Made by a program: the position numbers and the translations under genes. 48,675 nt of DNA, taken from Geminicoccaceae bacterium (lineage in GTDB: Bacteria > Pseudomonadota > Alphaproteobacteria > Geminicoccales > Geminicoccaceae). The DNA lies in contig JANQNY010000079.1 in assembly GCA_028279345.1 (NCBI GenBank), forward strand, positions 1 to 48,675, in the 5' to 3' direction. Positions 9,364 through 18,246 of the stretch are shown piece after piece (position 1 is the stretch's first letter; each line of letters starts with the position of its first letter). The notes beneath the pieces were generated by a model. That model did not search any database, was not told the DNA's origin, and saw only the letters and a list, made by a program, of their open reading frames with translations.

Positions 9364-10707
9364 ATGGCATCGGTAGCCGACCAGCTCGCAGCGAACGTCA
9401 ACTGGCGCGCCTTCGCGCGGGCGACGGAGCTGCAGCAGCGCATCCTGTTTGCGCTGGGCGCCCTCGTGGTCTACCGGCTGGGCACGTTCATCCCGCTGCC
9501 GGGCATCGACGGCGAGGTGATGTCGGAGATCTTCCAGCAGCAGGCTGGCGGCATCATGGGCATGTTCAACATGTTCGCCGGCGGTGCGCTGGAGCGCATG
9601 TCGATCTTCGCCTTGGGGATCCTCCCCTACATCTCGGCGGCGATCATCATGCAGTTGATGACGGCCGTCTCGCCGACGATCGAGGCCCTCAAGAAAGAGG
9701 GCGAGAGCGGGCGGCGTACGATCAACCAGTACACCCGCTACCTGACGGTCGCCTTGGCCTCGTTCCAAGCCTATGGCCTCAGTATTGGGCTCGAAGCGAT
9801 GAGCGGGCCATCCGGGCCCGCGGTCGGCGATCCCGGCTGGTTCTTCCGCGCAACGACGGTGATCACCATCGTCGGCGGCACGCTGTTCTTGATGTGGCTC
9901 GGCGAGCAGATCACGGCGCGGGGCATTGGCAACGGCATCTCGCTGATCATCTTCACAGGGATCATCGCGACGGTACCGGCAGCGCTTGCGAGCACGTTGG
10001 AGCTGGGGCGTACCGGCGCACTCTCGCCGCTTTTCATTGTCACCCTGCTGGTCATGCTGGTGGCTGTCGTCACCTTCGTCGTGTTCATGGAGCGCGCCCA
10101 ACGACGGGTCATCGTGCAGTACCCCAAGCAGCAACGCGGCAACCGTATGTTCGGCGGCGAAACCTCGCACCTGCCGCTGAAGCTCAACACGTCCGGCGTC
10201 ATCCCGGCGATCTTCGCCAGCTCGCTGCTGCTGTTGCCCGCCTCGCTCGCCTCGTTCACCGGCGGCGCCGGCCCCGAGTGGCTGGCCACGGTCAGCGCCC
10301 TCCTGGGGCGCGGTTCGCCCCTGTTCCTGATGATCTTCGCCGGGTTGATCATCTTCTTCGCGTTCTTTTACACGTCCATCGTGTTCAATCCGCAGGAGAC
10401 GGCGGACAATCTGAAGAAGCATGGTGGCTTCATTCCCGGCTATCGGCCCGGCCAGCGGACTGCGGAGTATCTCGACTACCTGCTGACCCGCTTGACGACC
10501 GTCGGCGCGATCTATCTCGCGGCGGTCTGCGTGCTGCCGGAGATCCTCATCTCGCAATACGCCGTGCCGTTCTTCCTCGGCGGCACGAGCGTCCTGATCG
10601 TGGTCTCTGTGACGATGGACACGGTGGCCCAGATCCAGTCACATCTGATCGCGCATCAATACGAGGGCCTCATTAAGAAGGCCAAACTCAGGGGGCGGCG
10701 CACGTGA
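9364..10707 (+). CDS. secY: Preprotein translocase subunit SecY
   Basis: SecY forms the protein-conducting channel of the general secretion pathway in the inner membrane, with SecE and SecG, and is driven by SecA or by translating ribosomes. The 447-residue product fits the family and has about ten membrane helices. Conserved landmarks are the N-terminal RILFALGALVVYRLGTFIPLPG, the plug region GMFNMFAGGALERMSIFALG, and the cytosolic FNPQETADNLKKHGGFIPG loop. The ATG is preceded by AGGAGAG. Its stop overlaps the adk GTG start by 4 nt. Confidence 0.97.
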   Translation: MASVADQLAANVNWRAFARATELQQRILFALGALVVYRLGTFIPLPGIDGEVMSEIFQQQAGGIMGMFNMFAGGALERMSIFALGILPYISAAIIMQLMTAVSPTIEALKKEGESGRRTINQYTRYLTVALASFQAYGLSIGLEAMSGPSGPAVGDPGWFFRATTVITIVGGTLFLMWLGEQITARGIGNGISLIIFTGIIATVPAALASTLELGRTGALSPLFIVTLLVMLVAVVTFVVFMERAQRRVIVQYPKQQRGNRMFGGETSHLPLKLNTSGVIPAIFASSLLLLPASLASFTGGAGPEWLATVSALLGRGSPLFLMIFAGLIIFFAFFYTSIVFNPQETADNLKKHGGFIPGYRPGQRTAEYLDYLLTRLTTVGAIYLAAVCVLPEILISQYAVPFFLGGTSVLIVVSVTMDTVAQIQSHLIAHQYEGLIKKAKLRGRRT

Positions 10708-11270
10708 ACATCATCCTGTTCGGTCCACCGGGAGCTGGGAAAGGCACCCAGGCCGCGGTGCTTACAGAGGCCTATGGTCTCGCGCACCTGTCGACGGGCG
10801 ATATGCTGCGGGCGGCCGTGGCGGCCGGCACCGAGGTCGGTCTGCAGGCGAAGGCGATCATGGCGGCCGGGAAGCTCGTTCCGGACACCGTGATCACCGG
10901 CGTGCTGGCCGAACGGCTCAACGAGCCCGATTGCACGAATGGCTTCATCCTCGACGGCTTTCCGAGAACGTTGCCGCAGGCCGAGGCTCTTTCCGCGATG
11001 CTGGACGAGACCGGCCGCAAGCTCGACGCGGTGATCGAGGTGCACGTGCCGGACGAGGTCCTCGTCGAGCGGATCACGAAGCGGGCAGCCGAAACCGGCG
11101 GCGCGCGGACCGACGACAATGTCGACACGCTCAAGCATCGGCTCGAGGTCTACCACGGGCAGACGAAGCCGGTGCTGCCCTACTACGAGACCTTGGGCCT
11201 CTTGCACGTGATCGACGGCAACCGGCCCGTGGAGCTGGTGACGTCGTCGATCAAGGCCGTGCTCCACTGA
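10704..11270 (+). CDS. adk: Adenylate kinase (short form)
   Basis: Adenylate kinase interconverts ATP + AMP with two ADP and keeps adenylate pools balanced. The P-loop GPPGAGKGTQ lies at residues 7-16, and the AMP-binding HLSTGDMLRAA and DGFPRT segments follow. The product is 188 residues: the segment after ITKRAAETGG is short, so this is the form with a small lid and no zinc-binding Cys set, unlike the 214-residue E. coli type. The start is GTG at 10704 inside a GTGA overlap with secY. Its place between secY and rpsM is typical of alphaproteobacteria. Confidence 0.96.
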   Translation: MNIILFGPPGAGKGTQAAVLTEAYGLAHLSTGDMLRAAVAAGTEVGLQAKAIMAAGKLVPDTVITGVLAERLNEPDCTNGFILDGFPRTLPQAEALSAMLDETGRKLDAVIEVHVPDEVLVERITKRAAETGGARTDDNVDTLKHRLEVYHGQTKPVLPYYETLGLLHVIDGNRPVELVTSSIKAVLH

Positions 11271-11294
11271 ACGATCGGGCGCCCAAGCTCGACG

Positions 11295-11322
11295 TTGACA
11301 ACGTGGACTTCTTGCTTAATGT
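11295..11322 (+). promoter_or_regulatory. Candidate promoter of the rpsM-rpsK-rpoA-rplQ block
   Basis: The 111-nt gap between adk and rpsM has a perfect -35 hexamer TTGACA (11295-11300), then 16 nt, then TAATGT (11317-11322), which overlaps a slightly better-matching CTTAAT at 11315-11320. The sequence is AT-richer than its surroundings. A separate promoter for the alpha-operon genes would be reasonable here. No transcription start is known, so this is a motif-based inference. Confidence 0.4.
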
Positions 11323-11325
11323 CCC

Positions 11326-11360
11326 AGCGCTTCGCGCGGCGCCGCCGCCCCTGAAGCGCT
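11326..11360 (+). promoter_or_regulatory. Hairpin in the rpsM leader
   Basis: AGCGCTTC (11326-11333) pairs perfectly with GAAGCGCT (11353-11360), enclosing a GC-rich 19-nt loop with a GGCGCC core. The hairpin ends 6 nt before the AAAGGAGAG ribosome binding site of rpsM and would lie at the 5' end of a transcript from the candidate promoter. In E. coli, S4 represses this operon through a leader structure, but rpsD is not in this operon here, so any regulatory role is speculative. Confidence 0.4.
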
Positions 11361-11381
11361 AGCGTCAAAGGAGAGTTGCAG

Positions 11382-11759
11382 GTGGCGCGTATCGCCGGCG
11401 TGAACATTCCGAGCGACAAGCCCGTAGGCATTGCGCTCACCTATATCTATGGGGTCGGGCGCCACTCGGCAGCCAAGATGCTGCAGGCTCTGGACATCGA
11501 TCAAGCGCGGCGGGTGAACACGCTCACAGACGCTGAGCTGCTGCAGATCCGCGAACGGATCGACCGTGATCTCAAGGTGGAGGGTGAGCTCCGTCGCGAG
11601 GTGGCGATGAGCATCAAGCGCTTGATGGACCTCGGCTGCTACCGCGGCTTGCGTCACCGCAAGGGCTTGCCCGTGCGTGGCCAGCGGACGCACACCAACG
11701 CACGTACGCGCAAGGGCCCAGCGAAGCCGATCGCCGGCAAGAAGAAGGTCGGCAAGTAG
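11382..11759 (+). CDS. rpsM: 30S ribosomal protein S13
   Basis: S13 contacts the P-site tRNA and bridges to L5. The start is the GTG at 11382, giving [20 protein letters not shown] and 125 residues. A TTG at 11376 is in frame but lies directly against the AAAGGAGAG, whereas the GTG has a normal 7-nt spacing. The helix-two-turn-helix region and the basic end with [20 protein letters not shown] are complete. A 30-nt gap leads to rpsK. Confidence 0.97.
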   Translation: MARIAGVNIPSDKPVGIALTYIYGVGRHSAAKMLQALDIDQARRVNTLTDAELLQIRERIDRDLKVEGELRREVAMSIKRLMDLGCYRGLRHRKGLPVRGQRTHTNARTRKGPAKPIAGKKKVGK

Positions 11760-11789
11760 CTCGCCCAAGCGCAGTAGACGGGAAAGTTG

Positions 11790-12182
11790 ATGGCTAAGCC
11801 TGATCAGTCACGCATAAGAAGGCGTGAACGCAAGAACATCACGTCGGGCGTGGCGCACGTCGTCGCCACGTTCAACAACACGATGATCACGATCACCGAC
11901 GCCCAGGGCAACGCAATCGCCTGGTCGTCGGCTGGTGCGCAGGGCTTCAAGGGCTCGCGCAAGTCGACACCGTTCGCCGCCCAGGTCGCCGCCGAGCAGG
12001 CGGGGCGTCGGGCCATGGAGCACGGCATGCAGACGCTCGAGGTCAACGTGAAGGGCCCGGGGTCCGGTCGTGAGTCGGCGCTACGTGCACTGCAGGCCGT
12101 GGGCTTTCAGGTCACGGCCATCCGCGACGTGACGCCGATCCCGCACAATGGCTGCCGCGCGCGCAAGCGGCGCCGCGTCTGA
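11790..12182 (+). CDS. rpsK: 30S ribosomal protein S11
   Basis: S11 lies in the platform of the small subunit near the E site. The ATG at 11790 gives [20 protein letters not shown] and 130 residues. Family features are [20 protein letters not shown], the [14 protein letters not shown] segment and the end [12 protein letters not shown] 76-nt gap to rpoA follows, with no clear terminator. Confidence 0.97.
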   Translation: MAKPDQSRIRRRERKNITSGVAHVVATFNNTMITITDAQGNAIAWSSAGAQGFKGSRKSTPFAAQVAAEQAGRRAMEHGMQTLEVNVKGPGSGRESALRALQAVGFQVTAIRDVTPIPHNGCRARKRRRV

Positions 12183-12258
12183 GGCCACGCTCAATCCGTT
12201 GTCGGCGGGCGGTCCTTGGGCCGCTCCCATCACCACTTCAGCTCAGCGAGGGCATCCC

Positions 12259-13275
12259 GTGCTCCAGAAGAATTGGCAGGAGCTCATCAAGCCGCAGAAG
12301 CTCGACGTTCAACCAGGCCGACGTCCCGATCGTCAGGGTAGCCTAGTGGTCGAGCCGCTCGAACGCGGTTTCGGCGTCACGCTCGGCAACAGCCTGCGGC
12401 GCGTTCTGCTGTCATCCTTGCAGGGCTCTGCGATCACCGCCGTGCAGATCGACGGCGTGCTGCACGAGTTCTCGTCGATCGCCGGCGTCCGCGAGGATGT
12501 GACCGACATCGTCTTGAACCTCAAGGCGCTCGGCATTCGGCTCCACAGCGACTACCCCAAGCGCATGCTGCTCAAGGCCGAGGGCCCTTGCGTGGTCACG
12601 GCCGGGATGATCGAGGCGGGGCACGACGTCGAGATCATGGATCCGGATCACGTCATCTGCCACGTGGACCGCGGCGGTGCCGTGTCGATGGAGCTCACCG
12701 TGTCGAGCGGCAAGGGCTACATCCCGGCGACGATGCTCAAGAGCGAGGACGCGCCGATCGGCCTCATCGCCATCGACGCGATCTACAGCCCGGTGCGCAA
12801 GGTCGCCTACAAGGTCGAGAACGCACGCGTCGGTCAGCAGACCGACTACGACAAGCTGACGCTGGATCTGGAGACGGACGGGTCGGTGGCGCCGGACGAT
12901 GCCGTGGCGTTGGCCGCGCGCATCCTGCAGGACCAGCTGCAACTCTTTATCAACTTCGAGGAGCCGCGTCCCGAGGGTGCCGCCGAGCGCAAGCCGGACC
13001 TGCCCTTCAACCCGCATCTCCTCAGGAAGGTCGACGAGCTCGAGCTGTCGGTTCGCTCGGCGAACTGCCTGAAGAACGACAACATCGTCTACATCGGTGA
13101 CCTCGTTCAGAAGACCGAGGCGGAGATGCTCAGGACGCCCAATTTCGGGCGCAAGTCGCTCAATGAGATCAAGGAAGTGCTGAACGGCATGGGCCTCGGT
13201 CTCGGCATCGAGGTCCAGGGTTGGCCGCCGGAGAACATCGAGGATCTGGCGCGCAAGATCGAGGAGCCTTTCTGA
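12259..13275 (+). CDS. rpoA: DNA-directed RNA polymerase alpha subunit
   Basis: The alpha subunit nucleates RNA polymerase assembly and contacts UP elements and activators. The start is most likely the GTG at 12259, giving [17 protein letters not shown], the normal alphaproteobacterial N-terminus, and 338 residues; the frame stays open back into rpsK. The N-terminal dimerisation domain (about 1-235) has [20 protein letters not shown]. The C-terminal domain (about 250-338) has [20 protein letters not shown], which contains the DNA-contacting Arg, and [14 protein letters not shown]. The ribosome binding site is weak (GAGGG). Confidence 0.96.
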   Translation: MLQKNWQELIKPQKLDVQPGRRPDRQGSLVVEPLERGFGVTLGNSLRRVLLSSLQGSAITAVQIDGVLHEFSSIAGVREDVTDIVLNLKALGIRLHSDYPKRMLLKAEGPCVVTAGMIEAGHDVEIMDPDHVICHVDRGGAVSMELTVSSGKGYIPATMLKSEDAPIGLIAIDAIYSPVRKVAYKVENARVGQQTDYDKLTLDLETDGSVAPDDAVALAARILQDQLQLFINFEEPRPEGAAERKPDLPFNPHLLRKVDELELSVRSANCLKNDNIVYIGDLVQKTEAEMLRTPNFGRKSLNEIKEVLNGMGLGLGIEVQGWPPENIEDLARKIEEPF

Positions 13276-13286
13276 GTCTGGGCCAA

Positions 13287-13358
13287 GCCACCCGCACACC
13301 CCGCCCGACCGCCCACGAGGATGATGCCCTGGGTGGTCGGGCGGGGTGTGCGGGTGGC
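13287..13358 (+). other. 28-bp inverted repeat between rpoA and rplQ
   Basis: Bases 13287-13314 and 13331-13358 are reverse complements over 28 positions with one mismatch, which would be a G-U pair in RNA. The loop is 16 nt. The stem is GC-rich and would be very stable. No T-run follows, so it does not look like a standard intrinsic terminator. It fills most of the 154-nt gap between rpoA and rplQ, which are otherwise co-directional. It could be a processing site, an attenuator, or a copy of a mobile palindrome. Confidence 0.85.
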
Positions 13359-13429
13359 ACCGGACCGGGAGTGAGCTTCCGTAGGCCGGCCCTACCTTGG
13401 CACGGGGGTCGGTAGAGGAGATCAAAGCC

Positions 13430-13849
13430 ATGCGTCACAGGAAGAAGAGCGGGCGGCGGTTTTCCCGCAGCTCCAGTCACCGCCAGGCAATGTTCGCCAA
13501 TCTCTGCCAAGCCCTGGTCAAACACGAGCAGATCAAGACCACCCTGCCCAAGGCAAAGGATCTGCGTCCGGTCGTGGAGCGCCTGATCACGCTGGCGAAG
13601 CGTGGCGATTTGCATGCGCGGCGGCTCCTGATCGCCAAGACGCGGCACGAGCCGACGGCTGCCAAGCTCATCGACGTGCTGGGCCCGCGCTACCGCGACC
13701 GCCCGGGCGGCTACACGCGTGTCCTCAAGGCGGGCTTCCGCTACGGCGATGCCGCGCCGATGGCGATCATCGAGCTCGTGGAGCGGGACGTCGACGCCAA
13801 GGGCAAGGACAGCGGTCCGCTGCCGGAAGAGGCGGCCGAGGCCGCCTGA
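13430..13849 (+). CDS. rplQ: 50S ribosomal protein L17
   Basis: L17 is near the tunnel exit of the large subunit. The start is the ATG at 13430, giving [19 protein letters not shown], with GAGGAG about 10 nt upstream; product 139 residues. The [20 protein letters not shown] and [20 protein letters not shown] motifs identify it. It ends the ribosomal gene block, yet the next gene (a periplasmic protease) starts only 2 nt later. Confidence 0.97.
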   Translation: MRHRKKSGRRFSRSSSHRQAMFANLCQALVKHEQIKTTLPKAKDLRPVVERLITLAKRGDLHARRLLIAKTRHEPTAAKLIDVLGPRYRDRPGGYTRVLKAGFRYGDAAPMAIIELVERDVDAKGKDSGPLPEEAAEAA

Positions 13850-13851
13850 GC

Positions 13852-15276
13852 ATGGGAGGATCGGTGCGCCCGATCCTGATCGGCCTGACGGGCGCCGCCT
13901 TGCTCCTGGGTTGGCCCGCCGCGACGCTGCTGCGTGCGCAGGAGCGGTCGGTCCCAGCCTCCATCGAGCAGCTCCGTCTTTCCTTCGGACCGGTCGTGGA
14001 GGCTGTCGCGCCGGCCGTCGTCAACGTCAACGCCGAGCGCCATACCGACCGCGCCTTTCGCTCGCCGCTGCTCTCCGACCCGTTTTTTCAGCGCTTCTTC
14101 GAACGGTTCGGCGAACGGCCGATGCCGCGTCGCAGCCAGACCAGCCTAGGCTCCGGCGTGATCGTCGATCAGGCGGGGCTCGTCGTCACCAACTACCACG
14201 TCATCAACCGGGCGGCCGAGATCACCGTCATCCTCGCCGACCGCCGCGAGTTCGAGGCAAGCCTCGTGCGCGCCGACGCCGACCTGGACCTCGCCGTCCT
14301 GTCGCTCGAACCCGGTGGTGCACGCTTGCCGGCGGTCGACCTCGGCGACAGCGACGCCATCGACGTGGGCGATCTCGTGCTGGCGATCGGCAATCCATTC
14401 GGCATCGGGCAGTCCGTGTCGAGCGGCATTGTCTCGGCGACCGCGCGGAGCGGCGGCGGCTTGGGGCTGGAGCTGCCGCTCATCCAGACCGACGCCGCGA
14501 TCAATCCGGGCAATTCGGGGGGCGCGCTCGTCGGCATCGACGGACGGCTGGTGGGCATCAACACCGCCATCCTCACCCGCGGCGGCGGTTCCGTCGGGGT
14601 TGGCTTCGCGATCCCCGCCAACGTCGTCCGTGCTTATGTGGCTGGCGAGATCGCCGATGAGCCGAGCGCCCGCCCCTGGCTGGGCGCAGTGCTCCAAGAC
14701 CTCGACTACGACCTCGCCCGATCGCTCGGCCTCGACCGGCCGCGCGGGACGCTCGTAGCGAACGTCCATCCGGCAGCCGCGGCGGCCGATGCCGGCCTCC
14801 AGCCCGGTGACGTCCTCCTCGCGGTCGATACGATGGAGACCGAGACCATCGGCGATGTGGGCTTGCGCCTGGCGCTCGCCGGCGCCGAAGCACCGGTGAT
14901 GCTGGAGGTCTGGCGCGGCGGCCGTGTCATGAACCTGCAGCTCGACGTGCGCGCAGCGCCGCGCGAGCCCGCGCCCGAACCGACCACGCTCGAGCGCGAC
15001 CACCCGCTCGCTGGGCTCAGGCTCGCCAATCTCTCGCCCTCCTTGGCGCTCGAACTCGAGCTCGATCCGTTCCTGCAGGGCCTCGTCGTGCTACAGGTGA
15101 TCCCCGGCAGCCCCGCCGCCCGCATGCGATTCCGCACGGGCGACGTGCTCATCGAGGCGGACGGCGTCGCACTCCCTGATCTCGCAGCACTCCAAGCGGC
15201 CGTCGAGCGCGGCATGGAGGGGCGCCGCTTCACCGTCGATCGCGGCGGCCGTCGGTTACAGTTGGTGCTCGGATGA
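13852..15276 (+). CDS. DegP/HtrA-family periplasmic serine protease with two PDZ domains
   Basis: This trypsin-fold protease should degrade or hold misfolded envelope proteins. The 474-residue product starts with a hydrophobic export signal (residues 6-27, ending near LLRAQ). The catalytic triad is visible as His116 (NYHV), Asp146 (DLDLAVL) and Ser222 (INPGNSGGAL). Two PDZ domains follow, about residues 255-345 and 385-470, as in DegP/DegQ. The gene begins 2 nt after rplQ and overlaps rarA by 4 nt. An envelope protease tied this closely to a ribosomal operon is a little unusual. DegP versus MucD/DegQ cannot be decided from sequence alone. Confidence 0.93.
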   Translation: MGGSVRPILIGLTGAALLLGWPAATLLRAQERSVPASIEQLRLSFGPVVEAVAPAVVNVNAERHTDRAFRSPLLSDPFFQRFFERFGERPMPRRSQTSLGSGVIVDQAGLVVTNYHVINRAAEITVILADRREFEASLVRADADLDLAVLSLEPGGARLPAVDLGDSDAIDVGDLVLAIGNPFGIGQSVSSGIVSATARSGGGLGLELPLIQTDAAINPGNSGGALVGIDGRLVGINTAILTRGGGSVGVGFAIPANVVRAYVAGEIADEPSARPWLGAVLQDLDYDLARSLGLDRPRGTLVANVHPAAAAADAGLQPGDVLLAVDTMETETIGDVGLRLALAGAEAPVMLEVWRGGRVMNLQLDVRAAPREPAPEPTTLERDHPLAGLRLANLSPSLALELELDPFLQGLVVLQVIPGSPAARMRFRTGDVLIEADGVALPDLAALQAAVERGMEGRRFTVDRGGRRLQLVLG

Positions 15277-16619
15277 GCGGCGACCTGTTCGGTGCGCCGG
15301 AAGCAGACAGGAAGGCACCCGTAACGGGTTCGCCCCTAGCAGAGCGCTTGCGGCCGCGCCGCCTCGACGAGGTCGTCGGCCAGGATGCCCCGCTCGCTGC
15401 CGAAGGCGCCCTGGGCGCGATGGTGCGCGCGGGCCGCCTGCGGTCACTGGTCCTATGGGGTCCGCCCGGCTGCGGCAAGACCACGCTTGCGCGCCTCCTG
15501 GTCGACGCAACCGGTGGACGCCTCCTCTTCCTCTCCGCCGTCACGGCAGGCGTCGCCGATCTCCGCAAGACCTTCGAGACGGCCGATCGGCTGCGGCGCG
15601 CGCGCGAGCGTCCGGTGCTGTTCATCGATGAGATCCATCGCTTCAACAAGGCGCAGCAGGATGGTCTGCTGGCGCGCGTCGAGGACGGGACCATCACCCT
15701 CGTCGGCGCCACGACCGAGAACCCCTCCTTCGCGCTGACGAGCGCGCTGTTGTCGCGGCTCGAGGTGGTCGTGCTCGCACCGCTGAGCCTGGCGGCGCTG
15801 GAGGTGCTGGCGGCGCGGGCCGAAGCGCTGCTCAAGGTCACCCTACCGCTCGATCCGGGCGCGCGGGCCACGCTCTTGGCGCTTGCCGATGGCGACGGGC
15901 GCTACCTGGCGACGCTCATCGAGGCGCTCTTGGAGCGCAAGCCCGAGGGCACGCTCGACGAGGCAGCGCTTCTGGAGCGCCTGGCGAAGCGGCGACCCCG
16001 CTACGACCGCGACCAGGACCAGCACTTCAACCTCATCAGTGCGTTGCACAAGGCGGTGCGCGGCTCCGACCCCGACGCCGCGCTCTACTGGCTCTGCCGG
16101 ATGCTCGATGCTGGCGAGGACCCGCGCTATCTGGGACGGCGTCTCGTGCGCATGGCGAGCGAGGACATCGGCCTCGCCGATCCGACAGCACTGCCGACGA
16201 CGCTTGCTGCGTGCGAGGCCTTCGAGCGGCTCGGCAGCCCGGAGGGCGAGCTTGCCCTGGCGCAGGCCACGGTCCACCTCGCCACCGCCGAGAAATCGAA
16301 CGCCGTCTACGTCGCCTACAAGGAAGCCTTCGCTACCGCGCGCGAGGCGGGTTCGCTGGCACCCCGGCCATGGAGCCTCAACGCGCCAACGCGGCTCATG
16401 CGCGATCTCGGCTACGCCCACGGCTACCGCTATGATCACGATGAAGCTGACGGCTTCGCCGCTCAGGATCACTTTCCGGAAGGTCTGGAACGCAGGCGCT
16501 TCTACCGACCGGCCGGTCGGGGTAGGGAAGCGGTCATTGCCGAACGCCTGGAACACTGGGCGCAGCGGCGCGAGACGGGCGGCAAGCCCGCGAAGTCAAT
16601 ACAGGTCGAAGAGGCATGA
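15273..16619 (+). CDS. rarA: Replication-associated recombination protein A (AAA+ ATPase)
   Basis: RarA (MgsA) is a DNA-dependent AAA+ ATPase acting at stalled replication forks and gaps, related to clamp-loader subunits. The 448-residue product has Walker A GPPGCGKT (63-70), Walker B LFIDE (116-120) and sensor 1 GATTENPSF (145-153). The C-terminal part carries the family stretch HFNLISALHKAVRGSDPDAA and a region forming the tetramer. The start ATG overlaps the protease stop (ATGA), and the stop overlaps the next start in the same way. Confidence 0.95.
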   Translation: MSGDLFGAPEADRKAPVTGSPLAERLRPRRLDEVVGQDAPLAAEGALGAMVRAGRLRSLVLWGPPGCGKTTLARLLVDATGGRLLFLSAVTAGVADLRKTFETADRLRRARERPVLFIDEIHRFNKAQQDGLLARVEDGTITLVGATTENPSFALTSALLSRLEVVVLAPLSLAALEVLAARAEALLKVTLPLDPGARATLLALADGDGRYLATLIEALLERKPEGTLDEAALLERLAKRRPRYDRDQDQHFNLISALHKAVRGSDPDAALYWLCRMLDAGEDPRYLGRRLVRMASEDIGLADPTALPTTLAACEAFERLGSPEGELALAQATVHLATAEKSNAVYVAYKEAFATAREAGSLAPRPWSLNAPTRLMRDLGYAHGYRYDHDEADGFAAQDHFPEGLERRRFYRPAGRGREAVIAERLEHWAQRRETGGKPAKSIQVEEA

Positions 16620-17593
16620 GTGGCATTCAACATCTGGAGGTGACCGCGCGCGATGGCGAGGTGCGGCTCGACCGGTTCCTACGGCGCCGCTTCCCGCGGC
16701 TGAGCCAGGGGCACCTGCAGAAGCTCTTGCGCACCGGCCAGCTACGCGTCGACGGCCGCCGGGCCGAAGCATCGACGCGGCTCCACCCTGGCCAGACGAT
16801 TCGCGTGCCACCGTTGGCCGAGGGGGACAAACCATCCCCTTCGCGCGCGCCGGCGCGCGTGTCGAACGCCGACGCCCAACTCATTCGCTCGATGGTCGTT
16901 CATGACGACGGCAGCGTCGTGGGGCTCAACAAGCCGGCCGGCCTCGCCGTGCAGGGCGGCAGCAAGACGACCCAGCACGTCGATCGGCTGCTGCCGGCGC
17001 TCGACCTCGCAGGCGAGCGATGCCGGCTGGTGCACCGGCTCGACCGCGACACCGCCGGCCTCCTGCTGCTGGGGCGCGGCGCCGGGCCCGCCGCGCATCT
17101 GACCGAGCAGTTCAGGCGCGGCCGGGTCAACAAGCTCTATTGGGCGCTCGTGCGCGGCAAGGTGAAGGAGAGCCAGGGCCTGATCAACCTGGCGCTCGCC
17201 AAGGCAGGCGGCCGCGGCAACGAGCGCATGGTCGGCGATGACGACGGCAAGCCGTCGAAGACGCTGTTCCGCGTCGTGGCGCGGGCCGGTCGCGTGGCTA
17301 CCTGGCTCGCGCTCCGGCCGCTGTCGGGCCGCACCCACCAGATCCGTGCGCACTGCGCAGCAATGGGTCATCCGATTCTCGGCGACGCGAAGTATGAGGA
17401 CGAGCGCGGCGCCCTCAACGGTCAGCCCGAGGGCCTGATGCTGCTCGCCCGCGCCGCCGCCTTCTCGCATCCGAGCGGACGGCCGCTGCAGCTCGAGGTC
17501 CCGCTCTCGCCTGCGTTCGTCGCCGGCTTCGCGTGGCTGGGCTTCGAGGCCGATGCGGCACAAGCCCACGGCCTTGAGACGTTCGCGATCTGA
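16616..17593 (+). CDS. rluC: RluC/RluD-family 23S rRNA pseudouridine synthase
   Basis: This enzyme isomerises specific uridines in RNA to pseudouridine. The 325-residue product has an N-terminal S4 RNA-binding domain (about 15-65, VRLDRFLRRRFPRLSQG), then the catalytic domain with HRLDRDTAGLL (140-150), where Asp143 is the nucleophile, and the later GRTHQIRAHCAAMGHPILGD motif. The family also includes enzymes with other targets, so RluC specificity is inferred from the S4 domain and from the rluC-HAD-ATP12 order common in alphaproteobacteria. It overlaps rarA by 4 nt. Confidence 0.88.
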   Translation: MSGIQHLEVTARDGEVRLDRFLRRRFPRLSQGHLQKLLRTGQLRVDGRRAEASTRLHPGQTIRVPPLAEGDKPSPSRAPARVSNADAQLIRSMVVHDDGSVVGLNKPAGLAVQGGSKTTQHVDRLLPALDLAGERCRLVHRLDRDTAGLLLLGRGAGPAAHLTEQFRRGRVNKLYWALVRGKVKESQGLINLALAKAGGRGNERMVGDDDGKPSKTLFRVVARAGRVATWLALRPLSGRTHQIRAHCAAMGHPILGDAKYEDERGALNGQPEGLMLLARAAAFSHPSGRPLQLEVPLSPAFVAGFAWLGFEADAAQAHGLETFAI

Positions 17594-18246
17594 TGCGTCG
17601 GATCATCGTCTTCGACTGCGACGGAACGCTCGTCGACAGTGCGGCGATGATCCTCGCCGCGATGGACCGGGCTTTCGACGCCGCCGGGCTCGCTCGGCCG
17701 CCCCATTGTGCCGTGCGGCGGGTCATTGGTTTGTCGCTCGACGAGGCGTTCCGCAGCCTTGCTCCCAGCGAAACGCCCGACGCGGTCGCCGGGCTCGTCG
17801 ACCACTACCGAAAGGTCTTCGCCGCCCTGCGCGAGGAGAACCTCTACGACGAGCCCTTGTTCGAGGGCATCGATCGCCTGCTCGAAGAGCTTGACGAGGA
17901 CGGCCGCCTCCTGGCGATCGCCACCGGCAAGTCGCGGCGGGGCGTCGACCATCTCATCGCCAAGCACCGCCTCGAACGCTTGTTCGTGAGCGTGCAGACC
18001 GCCGACCTCAACCCATCCAAGCCGCATCCCGCCATGCTGCTCCGCGCCGTTGCCGAGGCGGGTGGCACGCCGTCGGAGACGGCGATGATCGGGGACACCA
18101 GCTACGACATGGAGATGGCCGTCGCCGCCGGTGCCCTGCCGCTCGGTGTCGCATGGGGCCATCACGACGCGGCCTATCTGCGTGCGACCGGTGCTGCCGC
18201 CGTCGCCGAGGACAGCGCCGAGTTGCGCGCGCTGCTCTTTCCTTGA
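17593..18246 (+). CDS. HAD-superfamily phosphatase (phosphoglycolate-phosphatase-like)
   Basis: The 217-residue product is a haloacid-dehalogenase-type hydrolase. Motif I is FDCDGTLVDS with the nucleophile Asp8 and the acid Asp10; motif III Lys is in NPSKPHPAM; motif IV is MIGDTSYDMEMA. A helical cap lies between motifs I and II. The substrate is unknown; genes in this position next to rluC are usually annotated as Gph-like. The start shares one base with the rluC stop (TGATG), and the stop overlaps the following TTG start. A second Gph-type gene lies at 38811-39530. Confidence 0.85.
   Translation: MRRIIVFDCDGTLVDSAAMILAAMDRAFDAAGLARPPHCAVRRVIGLSLDEAFRSLAPSETPDAVAGLVDHYRKVFAALREENLYDEPLFEGIDRLLEELDEDGRLLAIATGKSRRGVDHLIAKHRLERLFVSVQTADLNPSKPHPAMLLRAVAEAGGTPSETAMIGDTSYDMEMAVAAGALPLGVAWGHHDAAYLRATGAAAVAEDSAELRALLFP

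Noticed and set aside
7668..9443. 591-codon minus-strand frame opposite rplF-rplO
   Set aside because: Antisense shadow of six well-identified ribosomal protein genes; Arg/His/Ala-rich composition typical of such shadows.
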